The notes: generated by a model from the sequence alone, not told the origin. A DNA stretch of 64,000 bases from Thermosphaera sp. (GCA_038827615.1 JAWBNK010000002.1:105038-169037); one strand, 5' to 3'. Positions 17,702-27,107 are shown, counted from the stretch's first letter. Made by a program: numbers and translations.

Positions 17702-18685
17702 CTACCTTACTTTTCCCCACAGCCTTTCGTGCACGACGCCATAGATTACTAGTATTGAAGTGAAGACAAGGGGCAGGGCTAATCCGAGCAGGTTTGGCTG
17801 AGTCTTCCCGTCGTAAAAGCTTAAAACATAGTAACCAATCCTGGAAGAATTCAATTGTTTCTCGGAGAAAACGAGTATCTTCAAGTAGCTATTCTCGGTA
17901 TCTTCACTCTCGATGTAGAAGGCCGTGTAAACCTCGTTGTTATTCGACACGAGGAGCCTTGAAGAATTAGCTCCTCCTGCTCCAGCTTCAACGTAGACGA
18001 GGGTTGGAAGCAAGACTGAATCGTTACCGGGAGTGAACCATATGCGTACAAGGCTTTTCTCCGGGATATTGGTGACAGTTATATTGTAGACGTACTTGTA
18101 TAATTCCAGGCTCGAAGCGTTTCCTAGGGGTAGTTGAACGTATAGGAGATCTTGGAAAGCATACTCTTTAATAGGGTACTCATATGCTCGATAGCCTAGA
18201 GTCGACCCCTCGGCAATATATGGTACCAGCGAGAGGATTGGGACAAGCGTTATGACTAGGAGAACCAGGGTCTTCAGGACAATGTTTTCTTGACGCGACG
18301 ACTTTTTCGCTCTGATCTCCAATAGGATGGCGTTGATTAAAACCAGAGCAGTTACTAGTAGCACGTACGAGTTGAACCCCCTGGTGGCAACGATGGCATA
18401 TCCTGATTCAACCTTGTCCAAGTAGATGTGAGAGACCAGCCCGTTAACCACTAGGGTGTTGGAGTAGTTTGCGTACTCGCTTCCTAGGTCATATATTCCA
18501 ATACCGATCGACGTCTTCCAATAACCCGTTATTGATTTTGGAGCATCTAGTGGAAGGATCCAAGTATATGATGATTGATAATCGGTTATCAAAACCCATG
18601 CGGCCGCGATCAAAACAACTATTAAGTAAATCGCGAGGAACAATCTTCCAACGTTAATAGACACGGTAATGGTGCCCATATACAT
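17702..18685 (-). CDS. Membrane protein with extracellular domain, hypothetical
   Basis: A 327-residue protein with about four hydrophobic segments: one near the N-terminus (13-33), two in the middle (~107-125 and ~137-158), and one near the C-terminus (~300-318). The loop from ~160 to ~295 is beta-rich with several N-x-S/T sites, so it probably faces outside. No family recognised. It is convergent with the large surface protein and 82 bp from a divergent pilin-like gene, so a cell-envelope role is plausible. Confidence 0.65.
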   Translation of the reverse strand: MYMGTITVSINVGRLFLAIYLIVVLIAAAWVLITDYQSSYTWILPLDAPKSITGYWKTSIGIGIYDLGSEYANYSNTLVVNGLVSHIYLDKVESGYAIVATRGFNSYVLLVTALVLINAILLEIRAKKSSRQENIVLKTLVLLVITLVPILSLVPYIAEGSTLGYRAYEYPIKEYAFQDLLYVQLPLGNASSLELYKYVYNITVTNIPEKSLVRIWFTPGNDSVLLPTLVYVEAGAGGANSSRLLVSNNNEVYTAFYIESEDTENSYLKILVFSEKQLNSSRIGYYVLSFYDGKTQPNLLGLALPLVFTSILVIYGVVHERLWGKVR

Positions 18686-18767
18686 CCCAATTATCTATGT
18701 CGGCGAAGGGCTAAATAGTTTCGCATAACACACTCATTCATCAACAGGGGACTCATTCAGGAGCCGT

Positions 18768-19964
18768 ATGAAGTCCCTCAGCACTATCGTTGGAGGATAC
18801 TTAGTGCTTGTGATCATGGTTTTAATGCTCTCCCAGCTCATATATGCCTACAATACTGGAGTAGAGTCTTGGAGGAGGATTCATGAGACGTGGATCGAGG
18901 AAGTATCCGCTACGGTTAATCCGCCGCTGCTAAGCCTCAGGTTGATGGGAGAGGAACTCTACCTCATTGTTAAGACTCCCCAGCCGGTGGTTGTCGAAGC
19001 GGTTTTTAAGGAGGTAAGCGGGGTTAGGACGATCACTAAAGTATCCATGCTCGTGAGAGATGAGGCGAGCTTCCCATTGAACTACACGGGAGCCTCGTTT
19101 AGAACAGGAGTCATCGTATCAGGAGGAGTACTGGTGTATTACGTGCCCTGGAGAGATCCCTGGTTGCGCGACGCTCCGGCAGAGATAATTGGTAGAACCA
19201 CTATAGATGACGACTTGGTAAATTATTTGAGAAAGCAAGCAGGGGGAAACACTGCTCTAACCCTGGGTTGGCTGGGCTATAAGATCGGCCTGGGGATAGT
19301 GAACTATACTAACGTAGGGTCAAGCTTTGAAACCCTGGTCGAGAAGGGGCCCATCCAGTGCTACCAGACTATTCCAACCCCGTATACCTGCACAGTCAGC
19401 TTGTTGCAGAATTATGGATGGATGAGCTATGGAGAACTGCCGAGCAAGCCCTACTACTCGTTCGTAACATACGATGGGGTTCTGGCGGATGCGAGATCCA
19501 TTGTTTTAAGCAACGATGTCTTGTGGTTAAATATGACTTTTCTCAGCCAACATCTCAGTCTGCAGGGTGGGCAGTTCTATGCTCAAGTTTTCAGGGTTGC
19601 CAGAGTAGTCCGGGATCTACAAGCCTCCTTCCAAGTCAACGTCTCCATAGCGAACACTACTGTTAAGTCTAGAATAATGGTCACGGCATACATTTATGAG
19701 CCGAGAGTCAACCTTATGCAACCCGTCCTCTTAGACCTTTCAAGCATAGGGTCCACGGGCCCCGAGCCATGGGTAGCGAGGATCGTGGTCGACGCGCTGC
19801 CCCAGGGCGTCGTGAGGCTTGACTCTGCCTTCAGCCTCACGATCGATTTAACCCGGTACGGGCTTGAAGAGGCGATAGTGGTTTACGGGGTGGAATTGGT
19901 TTGCACTCTCCTCTCCAGCACCACTGCCCTGGTCTACGTATCGGGGCTAGCTGAGACGGGATAA
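18768..19964 (+). CDS. Secreted protein with pilin-like N-terminus
   Basis: A 398-residue protein. It starts M-K-S-L-S-T-I-V-G-G-Y-L-V-L and runs into one hydrophobic helix to about residue 27, then E/W/Q-containing helix and a long beta-rich body with S/T and few Cys (one pair near 201-209). The short basic start, polar S-T pair and hydrophobic helix recall archaeal type IV pilin-like precursors, but the canonical cleavage motif is weak. It could equally be a simple N-anchored protein. The start at ATG 18768 follows GGAGCCGT. Confidence 0.65.
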   Translation: MKSLSTIVGGYLVLVIMVLMLSQLIYAYNTGVESWRRIHETWIEEVSATVNPPLLSLRLMGEELYLIVKTPQPVVVEAVFKEVSGVRTITKVSMLVRDEASFPLNYTGASFRTGVIVSGGVLVYYVPWRDPWLRDAPAEIIGRTTIDDDLVNYLRKQAGGNTALTLGWLGYKIGLGIVNYTNVGSSFETLVEKGPIQCYQTIPTPYTCTVSLLQNYGWMSYGELPSKPYYSFVTYDGVLADARSIVLSNDVLWLNMTFLSQHLSLQGGQFYAQVFRVARVVRDLQASFQVNVSIANTTVKSRIMVTAYIYEPRVNLMQPVLLDLSSIGSTGPEPWVARIVVDALPQGVVRLDSAFSLTIDLTRYGLEEAIVVYGVELVCTLLSSTTALVYVSGLAETG

Positions 19965-19969
19965 AGGAG

Positions 19970-20503
19970 TTATTTGGGAACTACTTTTTTACCCTTACGT
20001 TGCGGGATTATCCTGAGCCTTCCTCCCTCGTGCTCAAAACTGAGCTCTCTCCCCTGGTAGTACCTGTCTAGGAAGATTGCCAGCGCAGCTATCTCGGAGT
20101 GGGGCTGGTTTCCGATCGCGACATTATAGTCTGCAACCTCGTAGAAGAACCTCGGCACCTTGGAAGCACCTATCACGATCAGCAGGTCTCCCGCCGCGCG
20201 CTTAATCTCGTCCAGCGCTTCATCCACGGGTAGCCCGTACATCGTCAAGTGAACCACTATTCCATGCTTCTTCCAATCTAGTGCGTATTTGAAGGAGTTG
20301 ACCCCCATCTCGAAGTGGAGCCTGCCGCCCCATATGCTCAGAGTCTTCTCCAACGCCTCCCTAATCTTCTCATCAACCACGTCCCCTAGAATGAACCCGT
20401 TCGCCCCGAACGCCCTGGCCACCAAGAGGGCGTGAGTGGTAACCCTCTTATCCCTCTGCGGCCTATGCCCGTATCTCAGTACGTATATCTTCTTCTCGCT
20501 CAC
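19970..20503 (-). CDS. trm56: tRNA (cytidine(56)-2'-O)-methyltransferase
   Basis: Methylates the ribose of C56 in the T loop of archaeal tRNAs, using SAM, with a SPOUT fold. The 177-residue protein begins with the family signature V-L-R-Y-G-H-R-P-x-R-D-K-R-V-T-T-H and continues A-L-V-A-R-A-F-G-A. Later V-H-L-T-M-Y-G and V-I-G-A-S-K-V-P are the knot segments, and N-x-A-I-G-N-Q-P-H-S-E-I is typical. It overlaps hflX by 4 bp and is the last gene of an aMBF1-hflX-trm56 operon. Confidence 0.92.
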   Translation of the reverse strand: MSEKKIYVLRYGHRPQRDKRVTTHALLVARAFGANGFILGDVVDEKIREALEKTLSIWGGRLHFEMGVNSFKYALDWKKHGIVVHLTMYGLPVDEALDEIKRAAGDLLIVIGASKVPRFFYEVADYNVAIGNQPHSEIAALAIFLDRYYQGRELSFEHEGGRLRIIPQRKGKKVVPK

Positions 20504-21567
20504 TTCTTCAACACCTTCCTCAAGCTCGCCTCCACCGTTAGAATTAGCTCATTCATGTTAATGTTTTTCTCGGCGGAGACGGGTATTATACTGTCCCCCG
20601 GGTCGTTTAAAGCCTTGGATAGCTTCTCAACGACTTCTCCAACCTTCTCTCCGCTTACAAGATCGATCTTGTTCAACACGTATATGATCGGTTTTCCCTG
20701 GGAGCCTATTTTGGCGAGAATGCTTGAAGCGGTTTCTACCTCGCCGATGATCCTTTCCAGGGGCTTCGAGGTGTCTATAACATTCAATATCAAGTCCGAC
20801 TCGGCAACCTCCTCCAGGGTCGCATAGAAAGCCTCTATTACCTCGGGGGGTAGATCCCTGATGAAGCCCACAGTATCGGTTACTACGGCTTCTATAGTGT
20901 TGAACCTTATCTTGTAGGACTTCGGGGTCAGGGTAGTGAAGGGCTCGGGACCCACGGGCTTACTCATTCCTGTGAGCTTGTTGAACAGGGTTGTCTTACC
21001 CGCGCACGTGTAGCCGATGATCGCTACATGAGGATATCCCAGCTCCTCCCTCCTCATCCTCCTCAACGCCCGTGTCCTCCTTATCCTCTCGATCTCCTTT
21101 CTAACCCTGTTCTCCCTCCTCTTCATCATGAAGTAGTATTTTTCAAACCCGTATTCACCGGAGCCTAGGAATCCGTGCATCTCCCCAATCTTCGCGTACC
21201 TAATTGCCTCCTTGATCAGGGGGATAGTATGCCTCAGCCTGGCGAGCTCGATCTGGAGCTTAGCCTCTAGGCTTCCGGCATGGTTTGCGAAAATCTCGAG
21301 TATCAGCATTAAGCGGTCTTCAACATCCCGCTTCAACTCTCTGGCAAGGTTTATTATTTGAGAGGGTTTCAGAGTATCCATCACTATGAGTTTGTCGAAG
21401 CCCGCACTCTTCAAATCATTTAAACTCGTCATTGGAACGTATGTCTTCCTGTAGGGCTTCTTAACTACTACTACATCCCCGACGTGTGGGTAAACCGTTT
21501 TCACAAGGCTTATTTCTTCATCCAAGTACTCCATGTACTTCCTCGGGACTGCGACTACTACTCTCAA
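20500..21567 (-). CDS. hflX: HflX-family ribosome-associated GTPase
   Basis: A 355-residue GTPase. The N-terminal ~180 residues form the HflX domain with a helical, Arg-rich linker (R-R-E-N-R-V-R-K-E-I-E). The G domain has G1 G-Y-T-C-A-G-K-T-T, a switch with P-F-T-T-L-T-P, G3 D-T-V-G-F-I-R-D-L-P (the HflX hallmark) and G4 N-K-I-D. HflX proteins bind the large subunit and split or rescue ribosomes. TTG 21567 starts 3 bp after the aMBF1 stop, with GGTGA 10 nt upstream inside that gene. Confidence 0.92.
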   Translation of the reverse strand: MRVVVAVPRKYMEYLDEEISLVKTVYPHVGDVVVVKKPYRKTYVPMTSLNDLKSAGFDKLIVMDTLKPSQIINLARELKRDVEDRLMLILEIFANHAGSLEAKLQIELARLRHTIPLIKEAIRYAKIGEMHGFLGSGEYGFEKYYFMMKRRENRVRKEIERIRRTRALRRMRREELGYPHVAIIGYTCAGKTTLFNKLTGMSKPVGPEPFTTLTPKSYKIRFNTIEAVVTDTVGFIRDLPPEVIEAFYATLEEVAESDLILNVIDTSKPLERIIGEVETASSILAKIGSQGKPIIYVLNKIDLVSGEKVGEVVEKLSKALNDPGDSIIPVSAEKNINMNELILTVEASLRKVLKK

Positions 21568-21570
21568 ATC

Positions 21571-22083
21571 CTAGGTTTCACCTTGATCATTCTTATTCAA
21601 CTTAACCAAGTCTCCTATCGTGAGGAAGTCCTCGCTCTTACCGAGCGATGGAGTTGATTCATCAACAACCGGTTCAAGCAGCTTGATCCCCAGAGCCCTC
21701 TCTAGCCTACGGGCGAGATCTATACCCGGCTTCAAGCGTCCCGCTTCAATTCTTTTAATAATGTTCTCGCTCTCCCGGACCTTCTGGGCTAGAACCTGTT
21801 GGGTCCAGCCCAACCTCTCCCTGGCTTCCTTAACTCTTTTAGCGTAATCTTCTACGACCTCATACTCTTCTCTAATAGGCTTCGGCCTCGGCTGGGAAAT
21901 AGGGGCCTTCTGGGGTTGAGGCTTGGCTTTCCTCTCCTCTATAAACGGTCTCGCCTTCCCCTGATTTACAAGCCTATTGAAGCATTGGGGACAGGCTATT
22001 AAAACGCTTCCCTCTAAAACTATTTTCCTACAATCCCTGTTGTTTTCCACTTCCCTACCGCATATCTCGCAATAGCAGGGCAT
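21571..22083 (-). CDS. Archaeal multiprotein bridging factor 1 (aMBF1)
   Basis: A 170-residue transcription/translation cofactor. The N-terminal zinc ribbon has C-E-I-C-G and C-P-Q-C, a flexible P/K/Q-rich linker follows (~50-75), then an XRE-type HTH (~85-145: A-R-E-R-L-G-W-T-Q-Q-V-L-A-Q-K-V). In archaea aMBF1 binds the small ribosomal subunit. ATG 22083 is preferred to GTG 22092: a TTTAAA box at 22120-22125 predicts a leader starting at GGTGAG, 8 nt before this ATG. Divergent from PAN; first gene of the operon with hflX and trm56. Confidence 0.9.
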   Translation of the reverse strand: MPCYCEICGREVENNRDCRKIVLEGSVLIACPQCFNRLVNQGKARPFIEERKAKPQPQKAPISQPRPKPIREEYEVVEDYAKRVKEARERLGWTQQVLAQKVRESENIIKRIEAGRLKPGIDLARRLERALGIKLLEPVVDESTPSLGKSEDFLTIGDLVKLNKNDQGET

Positions 22084-22163
22084 TTTCCACACTCACCTCA
22101 CTTCAATACTTACCTATGGTTTAAATGGGTTTTATAATGGGATAATAACTCCGGGTTTTAAGT

Positions 22164-23375
22164 ATGAGTAGTGAGATTGATAATAGGGATCAGCTTGACG
22201 TAGTGATTAATGAGGAAGACTATATACGGTATCTTGAAAACAAGATCAAGACCTTGGAAAACGAGAGGAAAAACCTCTTGTTGAAGCTGAACTACTACAG
22301 GAGCGAGCTGGATAAACTGCTCGCCTCACCCCTTATCGAAGCTGTAGTGGAGAACGTCCTTGAGGACGGCAAGGTTGTCGTTAAGAGCAGTACTGGCCCC
22401 ACGCTTGTTGTAACGGTTTCAGAATCGATCGATAAGTCTAGAATAATCCCCGGGGTTAGAGTGGCTTTGAACCAGAGGGGTTCAACGATCGTGGAGGTTC
22501 TACCCGAGTATGTGGACGCGCTGGTTCAGTCTATGGAGGTCATCGATAAACCTAACGTTAGATACGAGGACATCGGCGGTTTAAGCGAGCAAATAAGGGA
22601 ATTGCGCGAGGTTGTTGAACTCCCCTTGAAGAATCCAGAGCTCTTCCAGGAGATCGGTATAGAGCCCCCTAAGGGGGTTCTCCTCTACGGCCCCCCTGGC
22701 TGCGGTAAGACAATGCTTGCCAAGGCAGTAGCCTCTGAAGCGGGGGCAACCTTCATCAGCATCGTCGGCAGCGAGCTTGTTCAAAAATTCATAGGAGAGG
22801 GTGCAAGGATTGTTAGAGAACTGTTTGCCTACGCGCGTAGAAAAGCCCCTGCTATAATCTTCATTGATGAAATAGACGCGATAGCTGCTAAGAGAATAGA
22901 TGTTGGAACTAGCGGGGAGAGGGAGGTCCAAAGAACCCTGATGCAACTGCTTGCGGAGCTAGATGGTTTCAGACCCTTAGACAAGATAAAAGTCATAGCC
23001 GCTACTAATCGGATCGATATCTTGGATCCAGCCATTCTCAGGCCGGGCAGGCTTGACAGGTTAATAGAAGTACCCCTCCCGGACTTCAACGGTAGACTCG
23101 AGATCCTCAGGATCCACACGCGCAGGATGAAGCTTGAGAGGGATGTAGACCTTAAATCAATAGCCAAGGCGACACACGGTTTCTCGGGGGCGGAGCTTAA
23201 GGCGGTGGTGACGGAGGCGGGCTACAACGCGATTAGGGATAATAGGAGAGTAGTGGTGATGAGCGATTTCCTGAAGGCGGTTGATAAAGTTAAGAGTAAG
23301 AAACAGTTTAGGAGGGTTGACGAGTTCTCCGAGGAAAAGGATAAAGGGGAATACGTAAAGTATGTTTATCAATAA
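22164..23375 (+). CDS. pan: Proteasome-activating nucleotidase (PAN)
   Basis: The AAA+ hexamer that unfolds substrates for the 20S proteasome. In the 403-residue protein an N-terminal coiled coil covers ~20-52, an OB domain ~60-115, Walker A G-P-P-G-C-G-K-T is at 176-183, Walker B F-I-D-E-I-D at 233-238, and the SRH ends R-P-G-R-L-D-R near 300. The last three residues V-Y-Q form the HbYX motif that docks into the proteasome alpha ring. A TATA-like TTTTATAAT at 22131-22138 predicts a nearly leaderless message. Two genes on the same strand follow, a PUA protein and a PAC2-type chaperone. Confidence 0.95.
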   Translation: MSSEIDNRDQLDVVINEEDYIRYLENKIKTLENERKNLLLKLNYYRSELDKLLASPLIEAVVENVLEDGKVVVKSSTGPTLVVTVSESIDKSRIIPGVRVALNQRGSTIVEVLPEYVDALVQSMEVIDKPNVRYEDIGGLSEQIRELREVVELPLKNPELFQEIGIEPPKGVLLYGPPGCGKTMLAKAVASEAGATFISIVGSELVQKFIGEGARIVRELFAYARRKAPAIIFIDEIDAIAAKRIDVGTSGEREVQRTLMQLLAELDGFRPLDKIKVIAATNRIDILDPAILRPGRLDRLIEVPLPDFNGRLEILRIHTRRMKLERDVDLKSIAKATHGFSGAELKAVVTEAGYNAIRDNRRVVVMSDFLKAVDKVKSKKQFRRVDEFSEEKDKGEYVKYVYQ

Positions 23376-23395
23376 CCTATCATCGAGGATCAGGA

Positions 23396-23869
23396 TTGAT
23401 CAAGAGAAAACCCTTTAGAGAAGAGCTCGAGGAAGCCAGGAGGATAGCAGAATACCAGTTTAACGTGAGAGGGGAAGACTTCATCCCCGATGACTCCGTC
23501 TTCGTTTTCAGCCCCAAGACGATGAAGCTACGGATGATATTGGTGGGTGGGGAGAAATATTTATCCCTGAGAGCCCAGGACTACAGGTTCATACTTCATC
23601 TGCGGGCTGGGCGGAGGCTGAACCAGCTTCTCCCGCACCCTTTTTTAAGAGTGTATGTTAAACCGGAGTACAGCGTATTCATACGCAAGGGTGGTAATTT
23701 GTTCAGTAAGCACGTCTTAATGGCAGACCCTGGGATCAGGCCCGAGGACGAGGTCCTGGTCTTGGATGGCGCAGAGGTTATTGCCGTTGGGAGAGCAATA
23801 CTCCCTGGAGGAGAGATGGCATATTATAAACGGGGTGAAGCAATAAGAATAAGGGAATACGCAGGATGA
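23396..23869 (+). CDS. PUA-domain protein, likely the detached C-terminal domains of archaeosine TGT
   Basis: A 157-residue RNA-binding protein. An N-terminal alpha/beta half is followed by a PUA domain (~85-150: H-P-F-L-R-V-Y-V ... G-I-R-P-E-D-E-V-L-V-L-D-G-A-E-V-I-A-V-G-R-A and M-A-Y-Y-K-R-G-E-A-I). The arrangement and length fit the C2-PUA end of archaeal tRNA-guanine transglycosylase, which is absent from the tgtA gene 0.7 kb away on the other strand. It would hold the acceptor end of the tRNA. The start is TTG 23396, 20 bp after PAN. Confidence 0.75.
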   Translation: MIKRKPFREELEEARRIAEYQFNVRGEDFIPDDSVFVFSPKTMKLRMILVGGEKYLSLRAQDYRFILHLRAGRRLNQLLPHPFLRVYVKPEYSVFIRKGGNLFSKHVLMADPGIRPEDEVLVLDGAEVIAVGRAILPGGEMAYYKRGEAIRIREYAG

Positions 23870-23895
23870 ACGTCATGAGACGTGGGAGGAACGTT

Positions 23896-24639
23896 ATGAG
23901 AACCATCAGGATAATACCGTTGAAACCAATCGATAGAAAGCTCTTCGAGAACGCCCTATTCATCACAGGGTATCAAGGATTCGGCATGGTCGGCTACTTA
24001 ACGACGCGCCACTTGGTGAGGGAGCTGAAGCTCGAGAAGATAGGCTTCATAAAGACTAGGCATATGCCCGAGGTAACTCTGTACGGTGAAGGCGGTTTAC
24101 TGTACCCGTTTGAGCTCTATGCTGGAGAAGCATCCGGGCGTAAAATCCTGGTCTTGCTCAACAACGCCGTGCCGCACATTCACGAGAGAACGGATTACGC
24201 GGAGTTCACAGCTTTATTAATGAAGGCATTCAAAGTCGAAGAGGCAATACTTGTGGGCGGATTAGACCCTAGTCTTAAAGAAGACGAGAATGAAAGGTAC
24301 AGGTGGATCCCCATCGGGGCCACCAAGATAAGTCTGAACGCCCCGGTTCTCAAGAACAGGCATGTAATAGGCCCCCTGGCCTTGACTATGATGTTTGTTG
24401 AAGCCTACGGTTTGAAGGGGGTGGTAATCCTCTCATACACAGATCTCTACAAGCCCGATCCGCGCGCAAGCGCGGTTGCCGTTGAGATCATTGGGGAGTT
24501 GATTAACGCTAAGATAGATACTTCCTCCCTCTTGGAGGAGGCCAAGATAATTGACGCTATAGAGATGGAGAGGGAGAAGATCGAGAAAGCTATGGAGGGC
24601 GAGCTATCCGAGAAGAAATCTCGCCTAAGCTACATATAG
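23896..24639 (+). CDS. PAC2-family proteasome assembly chaperone
   Basis: A 247-residue cytoplasmic protein of the PAC2 family (archaeal PbaB-like). Typical features are L-F-I-T-G-Y-Q-G-F-G-M-V-G-Y near the start, E-V-T-L-Y and a central L-V-G-G-L-D. These proteins bind C-terminal HbYX-like tails and help build proteasomes. The C-terminal 40 residues are a charged helix. ATG 23896 has GGGAGG 6 nt upstream and is better than the upstream ATGs at 23866 and 23875. Its co-location with PAN supports the role. The last 50 bp overlap the convergent tgtA. Confidence 0.85.
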   Translation: MRTIRIIPLKPIDRKLFENALFITGYQGFGMVGYLTTRHLVRELKLEKIGFIKTRHMPEVTLYGEGGLLYPFELYAGEASGRKILVLLNNAVPHIHERTDYAEFTALLMKAFKVEEAILVGGLDPSLKEDENERYRWIPIGATKISLNAPVLKNRHVIGPLALTMMFVEAYGLKGVVILSYTDLYKPDPRASAVAVEIIGELINAKIDTSSLLEEAKIIDAIEMEREKIEKAMEGELSEKKSRLSYI

Positions 24640-26161
24640 AGATTCTATCTCCATGCCTTGCTGTTTTCTTTATCTTTTCAAATAAATCTCTAGTCATCCA
24701 CGAGGATTCCAGCACTACGACTTCACTCGCTTCCTTCTCGCCTATGAGCTTGTCGATCAAGGATGCAATAAGCTTAGGGTTTATGACATGCTTGGTGATC
24801 CTTCCTTCATGCTGGTAGAATGGGTAGGTTGAAGAGATTGAAGGATGGAATACGCCTAGGACCGGGTGGATGAAGAGCACTTCGTATTCTTTACCCTCTG
24901 CGAAACTGGGATTATAGGCGATCTTAACGTACTCTTGCTGATGAGAGAACGGTTTCGAATGCGCGGGCACTAGTATAATCCTTCTCTCCTTAACGTATCC
25001 TCCAAGCATCTCCAAGCTCTTCCTTCTTGCATACGCTATTCTAGGGTTTTCAACGGAGTCTCTATCGATTATGAATAATGCTTTCCCATCAGGTTTCGAC
25101 CGGGGATTGTACTTATCGATTAGGTCTCGGTACTTTTTCACAACGTCAAACGCCAGCCTCAAGCTGGGATGCGACTTGCTCCTGTACTCGAGGAGCTCCC
25201 ATAGGCGTCCCTCGCGGATGTATTGTTTAACAGTCTTCAACTCCTTCATTAAGACGTGCAGGTTGTGAGTAGCTAGTGCTTCCACCCTCTCGCGATCGCT
25301 CAGTTCGTTCAACTCCTTAGCTGTATACCTGCTGCACACGGGGCAGTTGCACGGAAGATAAGAGAGCTCCTTAACGTTTTTCGTCCCCGTCTCGGTCATG
25401 TATCTACCGTCTCTAGCGTAGAGGATGTAGCTTGCTGAGTCGAAGAAATCTGCTCCAACCGCCACTAGGAACGGAATGATCATGGGGTGCCCTACCCCGA
25501 AAACGTGGAGAGGTCTATCCGGGGGTAGGTGTAGCTTAGCTATCGCCGTCAGCTCAACAATATATTTGTACTCATACTTCTCCAAGAGCACTGTGGGAGA
25601 GCCTACGGCATACATTTGGTAGGGAAGCCTCCAAGCTAGGATCGATGACCTTACGACTAGGTCTTTGTAGGGGGATCCTTGGATGGGGAGGACCCATATC
25701 TGATCAGAATCCATAATCAACGGCAGAGCCTCAACCGCCCTCCTATGGGTTTCGCGAACCGCTTTTAACGCCTCATCCCACGTCATCTTGCTGCCAGTTG
25801 GAACGTCAAGTATTACGCCAATATCCACGCCTATTTTCTTCTCATACTCTACGATCGTTTTATTATCTACCTCTACATCCCCGTATACGAGGACTTGATA
25901 TCCCCCTGAATCAGTCATTATAGGCTTATCCCAGCCGAGGGATTGATGTATGTTTTTCACTTTTCCATTATTCCTCTTGTAGAATAAGTACGCGTTTGTT
26001 ATGAATCCCTCGAACCCTATCTCGCGTACTACGTTTAAACCAGGCGCCTGCCTCAACGGGTCTATAACGGGGAATAAAAAAGGAGTTTCAACAACTCCGT
26101 GCTTAGTTTTGAGCCTGCCTATCTTCCCGGCAAGATCGTATTCTCTTGGTTCAAAATGCAA
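24590..26161 (-). CDS. tgtA: tRNA-guanine(15) transglycosylase (archaeosine synthesis), without PUA domain
   Basis: Exchanges G15 of tRNA for preQ0 on the way to archaeosine. The 523-residue protein carries the TIM barrel: D-S-G-G-Y-Q-V with the general acid/base Asp, D-V-P-T-G-S, and a zinc site C-N-C-P-V-C with a downstream His (T-H-N-L-H). Residues ~370-520 correspond to the DUF5591-like region (Y-P-F-Y-Q-H-E-G). The C2/PUA end of the ~580-residue euryarchaeal enzyme is missing and probably supplied by the PUA protein at 23396. TTG 26161 starts 5 bp after the LSm gene; the two form an operon. Confidence 0.9.
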   Translation of the reverse strand: MHFEPREYDLAGKIGRLKTKHGVVETPFLFPVIDPLRQAPGLNVVREIGFEGFITNAYLFYKRNNGKVKNIHQSLGWDKPIMTDSGGYQVLVYGDVEVDNKTIVEYEKKIGVDIGVILDVPTGSKMTWDEALKAVRETHRRAVEALPLIMDSDQIWVLPIQGSPYKDLVVRSSILAWRLPYQMYAVGSPTVLLEKYEYKYIVELTAIAKLHLPPDRPLHVFGVGHPMIIPFLVAVGADFFDSASYILYARDGRYMTETGTKNVKELSYLPCNCPVCSRYTAKELNELSDRERVEALATHNLHVLMKELKTVKQYIREGRLWELLEYRSKSHPSLRLAFDVVKKYRDLIDKYNPRSKPDGKALFIIDRDSVENPRIAYARRKSLEMLGGYVKERRIILVPAHSKPFSHQQEYVKIAYNPSFAEGKEYEVLFIHPVLGVFHPSISSTYPFYQHEGRITKHVINPKLIASLIDKLIGEKEASEVVVLESSWMTRDLFEKIKKTARHGDRISICSLGEISSRIARPP

Positions 26162-26166
26162 ATCCC

Positions 26167-26616
26167 TTATCCCTTGACAGCCTTCTCCTTGCCCGCAATG
26201 TACTTCTTGAATAAGCTATAGAGTGTTTCAGCCATCGGTCCAACGCCTTCAACGCCCTTCTCGCTAATCCTGTACCTTCCCTGGACTTCCACTATCCTGG
26301 CCTCGGGAATCACTCTCACCAAGTGATCCGCGATCTTCATTTCACGAAGTATAAACTCCTTGAACTCCTCGGGGTCGAATAATGGGACTTCCGAAATCAG
26401 AATCTCTGATATTCTCTCCCCTTTCACCACTACTTTCGGATACCTCGCACCGCTATTGTCAACAGCGTTTTGGAGCAACAGGTTAAGGGAGGGGTGGTCG
26501 AAACCAAGCAGAACTCCCTCGTAGTGTCTTCCATCGCTTAAAACCACTTTAACCTTCTTATCGATCATGCCTGAGAGCTCACTTATAAGCTTCCTTGAAG
26601 CATCCATCACGGACAT
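26167..26616 (-). CDS. LSm (Sm-like) RNA-binding protein with C-terminal extension
   Basis: A 149-residue protein. Residues ~12-80 form the Sm fold, with Sm1 (K-V-K-V-V-L-S-D-G-R-H-Y-E-G-V-L-L-G-F-D) and Sm2 (V-V-V-K-G-E-R-I-S-E-I). The extra C-terminal domain (~80-149) resembles the two-domain SmAP3 type. These proteins form rings that bind U-rich RNA. ATG 26616 follows AGGTGATCACG; a TATA-like element near 26651-26660 predicts a short leader. It is divergent from the Rpo8 gene and precedes tgtA. Confidence 0.88.
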   Translation of the reverse strand: MSVMDASRKLISELSGMIDKKVKVVLSDGRHYEGVLLGFDHPSLNLLLQNAVDNSGARYPKVVVKGERISEILISEVPLFDPEEFKEFILREMKIADHLVRVIPEARIVEVQGRYRISEKGVEGVGPMAETLYSLFKKYIAGKEKAVKG

Positions 26617-26703
26617 CGTGATCACCTAAAGCTTTAATTTAGCTTAACGTTATTTATTCTTAGTTAAAAAACAGATTAAATAGGTTTTGAGAGTGCATGA
26701 GCC

Positions 26704-27057
26704 ATGAGTATGGAGCTGAAATGCGTCGTCGAGGGCGTTGAAGACCTTAGAATGCCCAAGGTCTTCAGAGTTCACGCATCGTGCGGTGATGCTAAACTTG
26801 ATGTAGAGTTTCACAACGAGGTCGTTCCGAAAGCAGTGGTCGCGAAGGATATGCTGGTTGAGATAACGCGGGAGAAGGAGAAGTGCCTACAACATTATTT
26901 CTGCGGGCAGGGCTACGTGGTCTCTACTGGGAAGATTGGAGAGCACGTGAGGACGATAATATCTCTCCACGGTTTTCTCATCGTATTGAAGACCCCGAGC
27001 CCGCCGGGGCTCAACACGATGGATCAAGTCTTCGTTGGAGTAGACTTCAAGCAATAA
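26704..27057 (+). CDS. rpoG: RNA polymerase subunit Rpo8 (RpoG) homologue
   Basis: A 117-residue protein with the features of the crenarchaeal counterpart of eukaryotic Rpb8: D-V-E-F-H-N-E-V near the start, G-Q-G-Y-V-V-S-T in the middle, I-I-S-L-H-G-F-L-I-V-L-K, and M-D-Q-V-F-V-G-V-D-F at the end, consistent with an OB-like beta barrel. It would sit on the RNA polymerase core. A TATA element (ATTAAATA, about 26675-26682) lies 25 bp upstream, so the ATG is leaderless. Two genes on the same strand follow. Confidence 0.72.
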   Translation: MSMELKCVVEGVEDLRMPKVFRVHASCGDAKLDVEFHNEVVPKAVVAKDMLVEITREKEKCLQHYFCGQGYVVSTGKIGEHVRTIISLHGFLIVLKTPSPPGLNTMDQVFVGVDFKQ

Positions 27058-27107
27058 ATGTTTTTGAACAATAAATTTTTTAAAGGAGACTAATACCAAG
27101 GGTGTTC

